A stretch of 15,042 nt of DNA from CAYOEZ01 sp964402955 (GTDB taxonomy: Bacteria > Chloroflexota > DTOL01 > DAOUCN01). The stretch spans positions 1 through 15,042 of the forward strand of contig CAYOEZ010000113.1 in the NCBI GenBank assembly GCA_964402955.1. Direction: 5' to 3'. The notes beneath the pieces were generated by a model that was given only the letters and a program-made list of their open reading frames with translations, was not told where the DNA came from and ran no database searches. Positions 1 to 7,648 of the stretch are shown piece after piece; position 1 is the first letter of the stretch; each line of letters begins with the position of its first letter. A program made the position numbers and the translations under genes.

Positions 1-2758
1 CGTCAAAGATCGACCCGGCTGGCAGCGGCCCGGCAACGACATGAAGGCGGTCTGCGGAACTCAGGATGACGTCGTCCTGCCCGTCGCCCGTCAGGTCGCC
101 AACAAGCGCGCCGCCTGCTGCCAGTCCAGTGATAACAGCATCGGGCAGCGTGGCGCTGAGATGTAGCGCTCCGGCGCTGACGGGGCCGAAGATGACGTAC
201 GCAGTCGAATCCGTGCGCGCCACGACGTCAAGCTGGGCGCCTCCGTTCACCCTGCCGATGGCCAGCGCGCCGAGTCCGGCGCCGGCAGACGGGCCATAAA
301 TTGCATAGTCGGCTGGAGTCACGCGCAGATCGTGCAGCCCGCCGAGACCAGTGCGGCCGAAGATGACGAAGACAGCCCCGCTGCCGGCGATGCCCCCGTC
401 ATCGGCCAGGGCGTCGCCGACGATCAGATCGGCCACGCCGTTGCCATTGACGTCGCCGCCTGCCAGAGCGCCTTTCGCGGAGAAGGCGCGGTAGTCCTTG
501 GCTGGCGCGCGCAACATGAAGTTGGCCGGCGTCGGGTCCGTCAGAACTCGCGTGCCAGTCAATCCCGGCCCGCCCCACAGAACAAACACGGTGGGAGTCA
601 CGAGGCCCGTCCCATCATCATCGAAGGAACCAATGATCAGGTCGCGCTTGCCGTCGTTGTTCAGGTCGCCAGAGCTCAGAGCAGAGCCGACATGCTGGTA
701 TTCATACTTACTGACGATGGTGAGGCTCGCCGTATGTGTTAGCAAGTCTATGGTGCCAGTGATGCGCGCTCCGAAGTTGGCAAGCCCGTACAATCGTCCT
801 GTGGCATTGAGCGTGACGAAGTCCTCTGCCCAATCCTCGGCGGCCAACACCAGGTCGGCGCGACCATCGCCTGTGATGTCATCGCCCAGCACCGCGAAGC
901 CAATCCAGTCATTGCCGCCGATGGATGCAGCATTGGGGTTGCCGGGGCCGATGATCGTCAGGTTAGCCTGGCCTTTGGCGATGTCTATTATCCGCTGCGC
1001 CGCGCCGGTGAACTCGTCGGCGCCAATGTCGATGCGGAAGAGACCCGATGCGCCGATCATCGGGCGCGCCTGGCCGTCAATATCGTGGTCGGGGGCGTTG
1101 GCGTGCGTGCCGGCGTCAATGAGCGGCGAATTCGCCAGCAAGTGGTAGTCGGCAGTGAGCTGAGGGTTGATGACGATATTGGTCACATCCAGGGAGAAAC
1201 CGCGCGCTTGGGTGGTGTTGTTGTAGAAATCGTTGAACGTGGCGCTCACGGGAACGGCGGCCGTGAGACTGATGCCGGTGGTGTGGCTCATGATGATATT
1301 GTTGGTGAGCGTGAGCGCAGATGCCGTGCGGATGCCCTGTCCGCGGTTATTCGCCAGCGTGTTGTTGACCATTAACCCGGGGCTGTTGACGCCCGCGTAG
1401 AGACCGCCCACTGAGGTATCATTACCAAACGAGCGGTTGTTGGTAATGAGCGCGTTGGTCAGGGTGTACGGGCTGTTGACGAAGGCCAGCCCGCCGCCCT
1501 GGCCATAGAACGGCGTGTTCGCCGCGCAATTGTTCTGCACGCGCGTCGCGTCTAGTGTGATGGAGCTGTTGTAGGCAAAGACGCCGCCGCCGTGGCCCTC
1601 GCAGTTCCGAGAGACCGAATTGCGGTCGATCTGCCCGCCGAGGATGCTCACTGTACTGCTGTAGACGGCAACTCCGCCGCCATTGCCGAAGACGGTGTTG
1701 CGGTTAGAGCGATTGCCGGACACAGTATTACCAGAGAGTACTCCGCTGCTGGAGTCAACCATGATGCCGCCGCCGGCGAGATAGGGGCCGCTGCCTGGCG
1801 CGAAGCCTGCCGTATTGCTCATGACCGTATTGTTGGTCAATGTGAAAGCGGCGGAACCCATCACGTACACCCCACCACCGAAGCCAAGCCTGACCGAGCT
1901 CGCCGTATTCGACAGGACGACATTGCTGCTCAAGGTGATCGTCACGAAGCGCGCTGAGACCCCGCCGCCGTAGCTGACGTCCGTCGTCCCGCCTGCTTGA
2001 TGTGCTGCCGTGTTGCCCGATATGGTGTTGCCGTGGAGCACAACGGCGCCGCCGGAAATGTCAACGCCTCCTCCATACCCCACGGAAGCGCTGACGACGT
2101 TGCCAGCAATGGCATTGCCAACCAGTGTTGCTTGGGTGTCTTCAAGCTGTACACCGCCCCCTTGACCAAACTGGCCCATGCCATCGCTGACGTTGTTCTC
2201 GATGCGGTTGTTTTCGATGCGGGGAGCGCCGCGCTGAACCCATATGCCGCCGCCGAGCAAGAAGGCATGGTTGTCAGTGATGATGTTGTTGCGCACGATG
2301 GCGTTGGCATTGTTCATGCGGATGCCGCCGCCGTGGTTCGAGCTGCGCGCGCCGCTGATCGTGAATCCGTCCACGGTGGGAGTGAAAGTACTGCCTTGCC
2401 CAGAGAGACCTAGAATGGTCACAACGGCCTGATCGGGATTGGCGGGGCGGATAGTGGTGAGGTTGGTAGCCGGGTTGCGCGTCGTGAACGCTGTATTCCA
2501 GCCTCCCTCAAGAGCGACGGACCTGGTTATGACGAGATTCTCAGTATACGTCCCGGCTGCCACGCGGATGGTATCTGCTGGTTGAGCAGCGGACAGGGCG
2601 GCCGCGATCGTAGCTGTGCAACCGCCTCCACCGCCTGGCTTCACGCAGCGGATCGCTGCCACACCTGCAGACTGCGCGGACCCCACTGCAAAAGCAGCAG
2701 TCGCGCCCGCTGCAATAAGAACGAGCACGAGCATAAGCGTAAGACGTTTGTACGACAT
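1..2758 (-). CDS. Secreted beta-helix / FG-GAP repeat protein (3' end outside window)
   Basis: The frame is open for 919 codons from ATG 2758 to the left edge with no stop, so the C-terminus is missing. An SD-like GAAAGGA precedes the start. Residues 1-24 form a signal peptide: a Lys/Arg start, a Leu/Val-rich core, then an AFA cleavage site. Residues about 45-520 are degenerate repeats rich in N-N-x-I/V, GGG-I/V and SGN-T, the pattern of right-handed parallel beta-helix (PbH1) proteins. Around residues 530-577 comes a segment of the SPLIDAG...DIDGQAR...DIGADEF type, which ends the helix in many bacterial surface proteins. From about 590 onward there are FG-GAP/integrin-like propeller blades with DxDxDG-type calcium loops (DITGDGRAD, DLNNDGKRD, DVNGNGVAD, DLTGDGQDD). 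It is probably exported or cell-surface; ligand or enzymatic activity is unknown. The architecture is clear, the function is not. Confidence 0.88.
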   Translation of the reverse strand, partial: MSYKRLTLMLVLVLIAAGATAAFAVGSAQSAGVAAIRCVKPGGGGGCTATIAAALSAAQPADTIRVAAGTYTENLVITRSVALEGGWNTAFTTRNPATNLTTIRPANPDQAVVTILGLSGQGSTFTPTVDGFTISGARSSNHGGGIRMNNANAIVRNNIITDNHAFLLGGGIWVQRGAPRIENNRIENNVSDGMGQFGQGGGVQLEDTQATLVGNAIAGNVVSASVGYGGGVDISGGAVVLHGNTISGNTAAHQAGGTTDVSYGGGVSARFVTITLSSNVVLSNTASSVRLGFGGGVYVMGSAAFTLTNNTVMSNTAGFAPGSGPYLAGGGIMVDSSSGVLSGNTVSGNRSNRNTVFGNGGGVAVYSSTVSILGGQIDRNSVSRNCEGHGGGVFAYNSSITLDATRVQNNCAANTPFYGQGGGLAFVNSPYTLTNALITNNRSFGNDTSVGGLYAGVNSPGLMVNNTLANNRGQGIRTASALTLTNNIIMSHTTGISLTAAVPVSATFNDFYNNTTQARGFSLDVTNIVINPQLTADYHLLANSPLIDAGTHANAPDHDIDGQARPMIGASGLFRIDIGADEFTGAAQRIIDIAKGQANLTIIGPGNPNAASIGGNDWIGFAVLGDDITGDGRADLVLAAEDWAEDFVTLNATGRLYGLANFGARITGTIDLLTHTASLTIVSKYEYQHVGSALSSGDLNNDGKRDLIIGSFDDDGTGLVTPTVFVLWGGPGLTGTRVLTDPTPANFMLRAPAKDYRAFSAKGALAGGDVNGNGVADLIVGDALADDGGIAGSGAVFVIFGRTGLGGLHDLRVTPADYAIYGPSAGAGLGALAIGRVNGGAQLDVVARTDSTAYVIFGPVSAGALHLSATLPDAVITGLAAGGALVGDLTGDGQDDVILSSADRLHVVAGPLPAGSIFD

Positions 2759-2856
2759 GGCGCATTCCTTTCTTGTCCAACTCCCAGAGCGGCTGTGCGA
2801 GACTGCTATTCGGTTGCCAGACGCTTACTACCCGCAGCATAGATCCCTTCTCGCCC

Positions 2857-2889
2857 AAACCCTTGAGGTGCCCGAGACCTCAAGGGTTT
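2857..2889 (-). terminator. Perfect 13-bp hairpin between two minus-strand genes
   Basis: The arms 2857-2869 (AAACCCTTGAGGT) and 2877-2889 are exact reverse complements around a 7-nt loop. The hairpin begins 28 bases after the stop of the membrane-protein gene (stop 2917-2919). Read on the minus strand it ends in TTT, but no long U-tract follows. It is a likely transcription terminator or a 3'-end stabilising structure for the upstream gene, and it separates that gene from the beta-helix gene. Confidence 0.6.
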
Positions 2890-2916
2890 CGCGGCAAAGC
2901 AATTCCCGGCTTGCGG

Positions 2917-3918
2917 CTATCTCGACTCCCTCTTCGGCCGTTTGCGGCGCCAGAAGGCGGGGCAGCCCAACCAGGCCCAGGTAAGAAGGCCCCAGACGCC
3001 CCACCAGATCGCTGAAATGAAGAGCATGATCGAAAGGTTGTGGGCGTCCAGACCGCCCAGGGCAACGGCGAGATAGACCATCGCCAGGAGATAGAAGAGC
3101 GGGTAGAGCACGCCCCAGAAACGGCGCGCCGGTATCTCTCTCAAACGCGGCGGCAGCACACGGTTGACAACATTGGCTGTGCGCCGCGACACCTGAAACC
3201 AGAGCAGAACAGGACGAAAGGTCCAGCCGCTGGCTGCAATCACGTCTGCCACCTGCTTCTTGACCTCCACGGTGCTAAAGCTGAACGATTGTACGTCTCC
3301 GATACGCGGAGGAAAGCCGGGGAGAATGCCATAGGCTCGGCCGGACCACACCGCATTGACGTAGCCTGCACTCATTTCGAAGCCCAACTGAAAACGTGGC
3401 CTCCACCCATCCAGACCGAGAAAGATGTTCGACGTGCGCAGGGATTCGTACCAGCGCACCTCACAGCGCTGCTCATCGAACAGCATGCGTGCACGGTAGA
3501 TGCTATCGAGCTTGACCAGGGCGAAGCGCTGCCGCCTGGTCTGGGCGACGGCATCCCATCGAACTTCCAGGTCGCTCGTCTTGCTTTCGGCGATCAGATA
3601 GGCGACATCGGTTTGGTTGATGGCCATCAAGCGGTGGCGTAACTCAGCGCTGCTGACAGGGGCCGCACGCCGGCGCGGCCGCCCCACGAGCAGGCTGACG
3701 GTGAACTCCATCATGGCGAAAACCATGACGAGGAGCAGAACGACGTAGGGATGATCCAGAGTATGCTCTGCTCGATGAGCGGCGGCGCGCCAGCGGCCCC
3801 CGCGTCTGGGATGGACGAAGCGGCAACGCGCCAGGCCAGCAGAACAGCAGGCAGAAAAACCGGGCCGGACGAGTGCAGACTGATGGTCATGGCTCGACGC
3901 CTTGCATGGGGCAGTCAT
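2917..3918 (-). CDS. Membrane-anchored protein of unknown function; N-terminus uncertain, possible frameshift
   Basis: I do not recognise the family. The supported part has one hydrophobic segment near the N-terminus (YVVLLLVMVFAMMEFTVSLL, about bases 3747-3688). A soluble region of about 170 residues follows, rich in beta-type sequence (SDLEVRWDAV, FLGLDGWRPRFQLG). Two C-terminal membrane segments (VLYPLFYLLAMVYLAVALGG and SIMLFISAIWWGVWGLL) and a basic tail complete it, so it is probably an inner-membrane protein with a large loop. The frame is open back to an ATG at 4014, but that codon lies inside a near-consensus promoter, so I use the next in-frame ATG, 3918, which has no SD. The residues before the first membrane segment are Arg/His/Cys-rich and look untranslated. 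Another frame, starting at ATG 3890, encodes a more protein-like N-terminus and would join this frame near 3752 after a one-base change. Convincing gene, doubtful 5' end. Confidence 0.65.
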   Translation of the reverse strand: MTAPCKASSHDHQSALVRPGFSACCSAGLARCRFVHPRRGGRWRAAAHRAEHTLDHPYVVLLLVMVFAMMEFTVSLLVGRPRRRAAPVSSAELRHRLMAINQTDVAYLIAESKTSDLEVRWDAVAQTRRQRFALVKLDSIYRARMLFDEQRCEVRWYESLRTSNIFLGLDGWRPRFQLGFEMSAGYVNAVWSGRAYGILPGFPPRIGDVQSFSFSTVEVKKQVADVIAASGWTFRPVLLWFQVSRRTANVVNRVLPPRLREIPARRFWGVLYPLFYLLAMVYLAVALGGLDAHNLSIMLFISAIWWGVWGLLTWAWLGCPAFWRRKRPKRESR

Positions 3919-3995
3919 AATGCGCTGACGACCGCATGCCACGTATACCGAGATCGCATCTCGGGCGCTGGAAAGAATGAGCGCCCATGTCCAGA

Positions 3996-4024
3996 ATAAT
4001 ACCACAGTACTCATATTTAGTCAA
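3996..4024 (-). promoter_or_regulatory. Sigma-70-type promoter for the membrane-protein gene
   Basis: Read on the minus strand, TTGACT (4024-4019) is followed by a 17-bp spacer and TATTAT (4001-3996). This is close to the consensus hexamers at optimal spacing. It lies between the operon-end hairpins and the unknown membrane-protein gene. A start near 3988 would place the open-frame ATG at 4014 upstream of the transcript. Confidence 0.65.
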
Positions 4025-4032
4025 GCGCGTTG

Positions 4033-4056
4033 GCGTTCTTTCTTTGTCGAGAACGC
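4033..4056 (-). other. Small inverted repeat between operon end and next promoter
   Basis: GCGTTCT (4033-4039) and AGAACGC (4050-4056) are exact reverse complements around a 10-nt loop. It follows the larger 4062-4095 hairpin on the minus strand and may be a second part of the same termination region. There is no clear U-tract. Confidence 0.35.
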
Positions 4057-4061
4057 GCAGA

Positions 4062-4095
4062 GCGGGCATGCAGCCATAGGATGCTGCATGCCCGC
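4062..4095 (-). terminator. Perfect 12-bp hairpin at the end of the kor-folB operon
   Basis: GCGGGCATGCAG (4062-4073) and its exact complement (4084-4095) flank a 10-nt loop. The hairpin starts 59 bases after the stop of the 70-aa gene, the last gene of the minus-strand operon, and precedes the next promoter at 4024. It is very GC-rich but has no U-tract, so it could act as a terminator or an mRNA 3'-end barrier. Confidence 0.55.
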
Positions 4096-4139
4096 CGCTC
4101 GCCTGCAGCCATAGGATGCTGCATGCCCGCCGCTCGCCT
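4070..4139. repeat. Two exact tandem copies of a 35-bp unit
   Basis: Bases 4070-4104 and 4105-4139 are identical. Each unit contains the arm CTGCATGCCCGC, so either copy can pair with the arm at 4062-4073. The duplication therefore creates two alternative hairpins downstream of the operon. It probably arose by slippage or local duplication of a hairpin arm. No CRISPR-like spacer is present because the copies abut. Confidence 0.85.
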
Positions 4140-4153
4140 GCGATTCGAGATCC

Positions 4154-4366
4154 CTACTTCTTCTTCCCGAACACGCCGCCCAGCACGTTGCCGACGTCGC
4201 CAGCGGCCTTGCCGAGGTCCCCGCCCGCGAGCAGGCCGTCGATCTGGCCTGCAATGGGGGCTGGCAAGTTCTGCTTGAGGTAGCCGAGGACGGTGTCAAC
4301 CGCCTGTTTGGCATCAGTCTCCGAAATGCCCGCCTTCTGCGAAACCAACTTGATCAACTCGTCCAT
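4154..4366 (-). CDS. Small conserved alpha-helical protein (70 aa), DUF2267-like
   Basis: The predicted protein has 70 residues. It has a strong SD (AGGAGG, 7 bases before ATG 4366). Residues 1-45 form amphipathic helices (MDELIKLVSQKAGISETDAK, then ...YLKQNLPAPIAGQIDGLL). A Gly/Ala-rich stretch and a basic KKK tail follow. It has no cysteine, signal peptide or membrane segment. The ISExxAKQAV...LPAPIAGQID pattern is one I associate with small bacterial proteins often labelled DUF2267 or hypothetical. That match is from memory and weak. It lies 54 bases downstream of folB on the same strand and looks like the last gene of the operon. Its role is unknown. Confidence 0.8.
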   Translation of the reverse strand: MDELIKLVSQKAGISETDAKQAVDTVLGYLKQNLPAPIAGQIDGLLAGGDLGKAAGDVGNVLGGVFGKKK

Positions 4367-4420
4367 TTGGTTCCTCCTCTTTTCCAGGCTGATTGGGCGA
4401 AGAACATGGTTCGAACCACA

Positions 4421-4813
4421 TTAGCGCGCTGATTCGTTCCTGCTGCGGCGTATCTCCACGCCGGCGTAGGCGATGATGCCTTTAATCGGTGGAGGACACT
4501 TCTTGACGCGCACCATGACCGCAGCGGCGGCAAAGCGGGTCAGTATGGTGTGTGCAATCTCTTCGGCCAGGGACTCCACCAGAAGGCAACTGCGTTCTTG
4601 GCCCAGGCCAACGACCACATCATAAACATCGGCATAGCTGATCGTATCGGCCAGGTCGTCGCTCGCCCCGGCCCGCGCCAAATCGGCGTCAAGCTCGACA
4701 TCGACGACGAAACGCTGCCCCACCTCACGCTCAGCCGCGCTCACGCCAATATGGCCGTAGAACTCGACGCCCCCGAGCAGAATCTTGTCAGTCGTCATGT
4801 CCATCTCTGCCAC
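4421..4813 (-). CDS. folB: Dihydroneopterin aldolase
   Basis: The protein converts 7,8-dihydroneopterin to 6-hydroxymethyl-7,8-dihydropterin and glycolaldehyde in cytosolic folate synthesis. At 130 residues it is near the usual FolB length of about 120. Visible family features are G-x-H-I-G-V...E28 with Q33, TISYADVY (57-64), LVESLAEEIA with E80, and the strand VRVKKCPPPI with K105 at the expected catalytic lysine. The open frame starts with GTG 4813, two bases after the korB2 stop. ATG 4804 or ATG 4798 are equally possible, since none has a strong SD, and the tight junction suggests translational coupling. Its place in a ferredoxin-oxidoreductase operon is unusual functionally, and no other folate gene is visible nearby. 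Confidence 0.93.
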   Translation of the reverse strand: MAEMDMTTDKILLGGVEFYGHIGVSAAEREVGQRFVVDVELDADLARAGASDDLADTISYADVYDVVVGLGQERSCLLVESLAEEIAHTILTRFAAAAVMVRVKKCPPPIKGIIAYAGVEIRRSRNESAR

Positions 4814-4815
4814 GG

Positions 4816-5682
4816 CTAGGTCTTGTAGCGGCCAATCAGCTTCTGCAGGTCGAATGGCGATGCGGCGGCGGCCTTGGCCTGGACGGCGCGCACATTGGTG
4901 ACGTAACTAGGACGCTCGACGTTGTAGAACACGCCCAGGTAGATGTTCTGCTCGTCCAACGCCAGGGTCATCGCTCGACTGCGGTCCGTCACGTCATGAT
5001 CGGCCGGCAGCGGCAGTGTGACCTGCTTGAAGTGCTCGTACGTGTCGTTGAAGGTGACGCACGGGCTGAGAATCTGCAGGAATGAGAAGCCCTTGTGCAT
5101 CAGAGCCATCTTGATCAGCTCAACGACTTGCTTTGGCCTGGCCGAGAAGCCGCGCGCGACAAAGGATGCGTTGTATGACAGCGTCATCAGGATCGGATTG
5201 AGCGGCGATTCGATCGAGCCATACGGAGACGCCTTCTTCTCCATCCCCATCGGGCTGGTCGGTGAGGGCTGGCCCTTGGTCAGACCATAGATCTCGTTGT
5301 CCATGACGATGTATGTGATGTCCACGTTGCGTCGAGCGGCATGCGGCACGTGCCCTGCGCCGATGCTGAATGCATCGCCGTCGCCGCCGACGGCGCAGAC
5401 GTACAGGTCAGGGTTGGCCATCTTGATGCCAGTCGCCAGCGGCAGCGCACGACCATGGACGCCGTGAAAGCCGTACGACTCGACAAAAGCAGGAAAACGC
5501 CCCGAACAACCGATGCCTGAGGCGATCACGGCCTGTTCCGGCGGGATGCCGAGCTCGGACAGCGATCTGTAGAAGGCGCTGAGCACGCCAAAATCGCCGC
5601 AACCGGGGCACCAGATGGGCTTGACGTCGCTCTTGTAGTCGCCTGGCGCGTATGTCTTGAGTAGTGCGAGCGTATCGGGCAT
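4816..5682 (-). CDS. korB: 2-oxoacid:ferredoxin oxidoreductase beta subunit, second copy
   Basis: This is the TPP-binding beta subunit (288 aa) that pairs with the alpha subunit upstream to decarboxylate a 2-oxoacid with CoA and reduce ferredoxin. The iron-sulfur ligands expected for the family are present: WCPGCGDFG (C25, C28), GIGCSGRFP, and SPCVTF near residue 210. The TPP/Mg signature GGDGDAF is followed by the NEIYGLTKGQPSPTSP stretch. GFHGVHGRALPLATG is typical of KorB/OFOR beta chains. The open frame extends to 5799, but I choose ATG 5682: AGGAGT lies 8 bases upstream and conserved sequence begins soon after. The 88-bp gap to korA2 contains small inverted repeats. Substrate (2-oxoglutarate, pyruvate or branched 2-oxoacid) cannot be told from the sequence alone. 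Confidence 0.93.
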   Translation of the reverse strand: MPDTLALLKTYAPGDYKSDVKPIWCPGCGDFGVLSAFYRSLSELGIPPEQAVIASGIGCSGRFPAFVESYGFHGVHGRALPLATGIKMANPDLYVCAVGGDGDAFSIGAGHVPHAARRNVDITYIVMDNEIYGLTKGQPSPTSPMGMEKKASPYGSIESPLNPILMTLSYNASFVARGFSARPKQVVELIKMALMHKGFSFLQILSPCVTFNDTYEHFKQVTLPLPADHDVTDRSRAMTLALDEQNIYLGVFYNVERPSYVTNVRAVQAKAAAASPFDLQKLIGRYKT

Positions 5683-5737
5683 AGGATGGACTCCTATCGT
5701 AGGCATTGCCTGGTTTCTTGGGCCAGGTCGAACCCCG

Positions 5738-5752
5738 CCCGCGTTTTGCGGG
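5738..5752 (-). other. Small hairpin in the korA2-korB2 gap
   Basis: CCCGC (5738-5742) and GCGGG (5748-5752) form a 5-bp stem with a 5-nt loop between the korA2 stop (5771) and the korB2 SD. A second short repeat, CCTGG (5709-5713) with CCAGG (5723-5727), lies nearer the SD. They could tune subunit stoichiometry, but both are short and may be chance in GC-rich DNA. Confidence 0.25.
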
Positions 5753-5770
5753 AGGGATTGAGATAACACC

Positions 5771-7585
5771 CTACCGTGTGCGCGGTACAACCCATTCATT
5801 GTAGACGCTCACGATCTTCTCATAGATGTCGCTGGCATTGAAAGCGTCGCCGTTGAACTGGTTCAGGCGGTGGATCTTCATGCAAAAACGCGCCTGAATG
5901 ATGTCGGCAAGCTGGCCGCGATAGTTCAGTTCAGGAACGATGACAGCCCGCAGCGGCGCGATAAACTCCGACAGCTCCGGATCGGGCATCGGTGACAGAA
6001 AGCGCGGGAAGAAGGCCTGCACCTTCATGCCCTCGGCCACGGCGCGATCGATGGCCTCGCGCACCGGCCCCGATGTCGAACCCCAGCCGACGATGCCAAC
6101 CTGCGGCTCCGGATCGCCATAACGCCAGATGGCATGGGGCCAGGCGCGTATCTCGTCGGAAGCGACGGCCAACTTGCGGAAGCGTTTCTCCATCATGATG
6201 GTGTGCCGCTCCGGACCGTAGGCCGGCGCGCCGGTCTCGTCGTGCTCCAGACCTTCAGCCGTGTATGATCCGCCGATCATGCCGGGCAGGCTCATGGGCG
6301 AGACGCCACTGTTGGTCACCTCATAGCGCTTGTAGCTGTGATCCGTGTTGCCATCGGGCTTCCAGAGTAGTCGCTCCGACCGCGTCACGCGCGAGAAGTC
6401 GAACGTGGGAATGGTTTCAACGCGGTTAGACAGGCCGAAATCGGATAGCACAATGACCGGCAGTTGGTACTTCTCGGACAGGTTGAATGCGTCGATAGCA
6501 GCATAGAAACAGTCTTCGACGCTCAACGGGGCGATAACAATGCGTGGGAAGTCATCATGCCCGCCATAGACAGCCAGAAAGAGGTCGCCTTGCGATGTCT
6601 TGGTCGGCAATCCGGTCGATGGGCCGCCGCGTTGCACGTCTACAATCACCACCGGCGTTTCTGTCATGCTGGCGTGGCCGAGTAGCTCCGTCATCAAGTC
6701 GAGGCCGGGGCCAGACGTCGCCGTCATGGCGCGCGCACCGGCGAACCCGGCGCCCATGGCAATGCCAAGCGCGGCGATCTCATCCTCAGCCTGGATAAGT
6801 GTGCCGCCCATCTTGGGCAATTCGGTAGCCAGGAACTCCATGATGTCGGAAGCCGGCGTAATGGGATAGCCCGCATAGAACGTGCAGCCGGCGGCCAGAG
6901 CGCCAATGGAGAAGGCCTGGTTGCCGCTGATGACGAGGCGACCAGCGCCGCGATCGTCGTCGGGCACGCCGAGGTTGAAGGGCGCCTCTTTGGTAATGTT
7001 CTCTTCGGCGTAGTGGTGGCCAAGCTCGAGCGCTTGCAGGTTCTTGACCAGCAGATCGCCGCCGCGCTTGCCGAGTTGCCGCTCAACGACGACGCGTGCC
7101 TTATCGTAGGGCAGACCGAATATCTTGACCAGGGCGCCGATCGCAACAATGTTCTTGCCGCGCATAAAGTCGATGCTCTTCGCCAGTTGGGTCAACGGCA
7201 GGGCATAGTGTAGTTCGCCGCTGGCTGCTGGCGGAGTGAGCTCGTTGTTGTCATAAATAAGGATACCGCCATTGCGCAGTTCACCGTGGTGGCGGTCGTA
7301 GGCCTCCTGGTTGAAGGCCAGCAGGATGTCGAGCTTGTCACCCGGCGAATGCACCGGTTCGCTGCCCACGCGCAATTGGAACATGACGTGGCCGCCCTTG
7401 ATCTCAGCCGGGATCGTGCGCACCGTGTACACTTCCAATCCGGCAAAGGCAGCTATGCGCGCCAGCACCTCGCCGGTGGTCACGATTCCTTCGCCCGACT
7501 CGCCGCCGATGCGCAAGGTCACATCACGCGTCGCTGCAGCCGTGGCCGCCGCCGCAGTCTTCTGAATCTTTGCTAGTGTTGTCAT
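5771..7585 (-). CDS. korA: 2-oxoacid:ferredoxin oxidoreductase alpha subunit (gamma-alpha fusion), second copy
   Basis: The protein has 604 residues and is the fused gamma+alpha chain of a two-subunit OFOR. After an Ala/Thr-rich leader of about 20 residues, the gamma domain (about 22-200) begins RIGGESGEGIVTTGEVLARI and contains EIKGGHVMFQLRVG. The alpha domain (about 215-600) shows GNQAFSIGALAAG, the YPITPASDIMEF motif, MTATSGPGLDLMTELLG, and QRGGPSTGLPTKTSQGDL, all standard for the family. A strong SD (AGGAG, 8 bases) precedes ATG 7585, and the korB1 stop lies 63 bases upstream. It works with the korB2 product. No delta ferredoxin subunit is encoded here, so electrons presumably go to a separate ferredoxin. 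It is clearly diverged from korA1 in the conserved motifs, so this is not a recent duplication. Confidence 0.95.
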   Translation of the reverse strand: MTTLAKIQKTAAAATAAATRDVTLRIGGESGEGIVTTGEVLARIAAFAGLEVYTVRTIPAEIKGGHVMFQLRVGSEPVHSPGDKLDILLAFNQEAYDRHHGELRNGGILIYDNNELTPPAASGELHYALPLTQLAKSIDFMRGKNIVAIGALVKIFGLPYDKARVVVERQLGKRGGDLLVKNLQALELGHHYAEENITKEAPFNLGVPDDDRGAGRLVISGNQAFSIGALAAGCTFYAGYPITPASDIMEFLATELPKMGGTLIQAEDEIAALGIAMGAGFAGARAMTATSGPGLDLMTELLGHASMTETPVVIVDVQRGGPSTGLPTKTSQGDLFLAVYGGHDDFPRIVIAPLSVEDCFYAAIDAFNLSEKYQLPVIVLSDFGLSNRVETIPTFDFSRVTRSERLLWKPDGNTDHSYKRYEVTNSGVSPMSLPGMIGGSYTAEGLEHDETGAPAYGPERHTIMMEKRFRKLAVASDEIRAWPHAIWRYGDPEPQVGIVGWGSTSGPVREAIDRAVAEGMKVQAFFPRFLSPMPDPELSEFIAPLRAVIVPELNYRGQLADIIQARFCMKIHRLNQFNGDAFNASDIYEKIVSVYNEWVVPRTR

Positions 7586-7648
7586 TCAAAACTCCTGGAA
7601 GCAGTGCAACCTCCCGCGCATCTCAACGCGCCGGAAGATGCGGCGGCA

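Noticed and set aside
332..2413. Series of 100-200 aa open frames on the plus strand at the left end
   Set aside because: They are shadows of the 919-codon minus-strand beta-helix/FG-GAP gene, which has a signal peptide and coherent repeats throughout.
4070..4139. CRISPR array start
   Set aside because: There are only two abutting copies with no spacers and no cas genes in the window. It is better described as a tandem duplication of a hairpin region.
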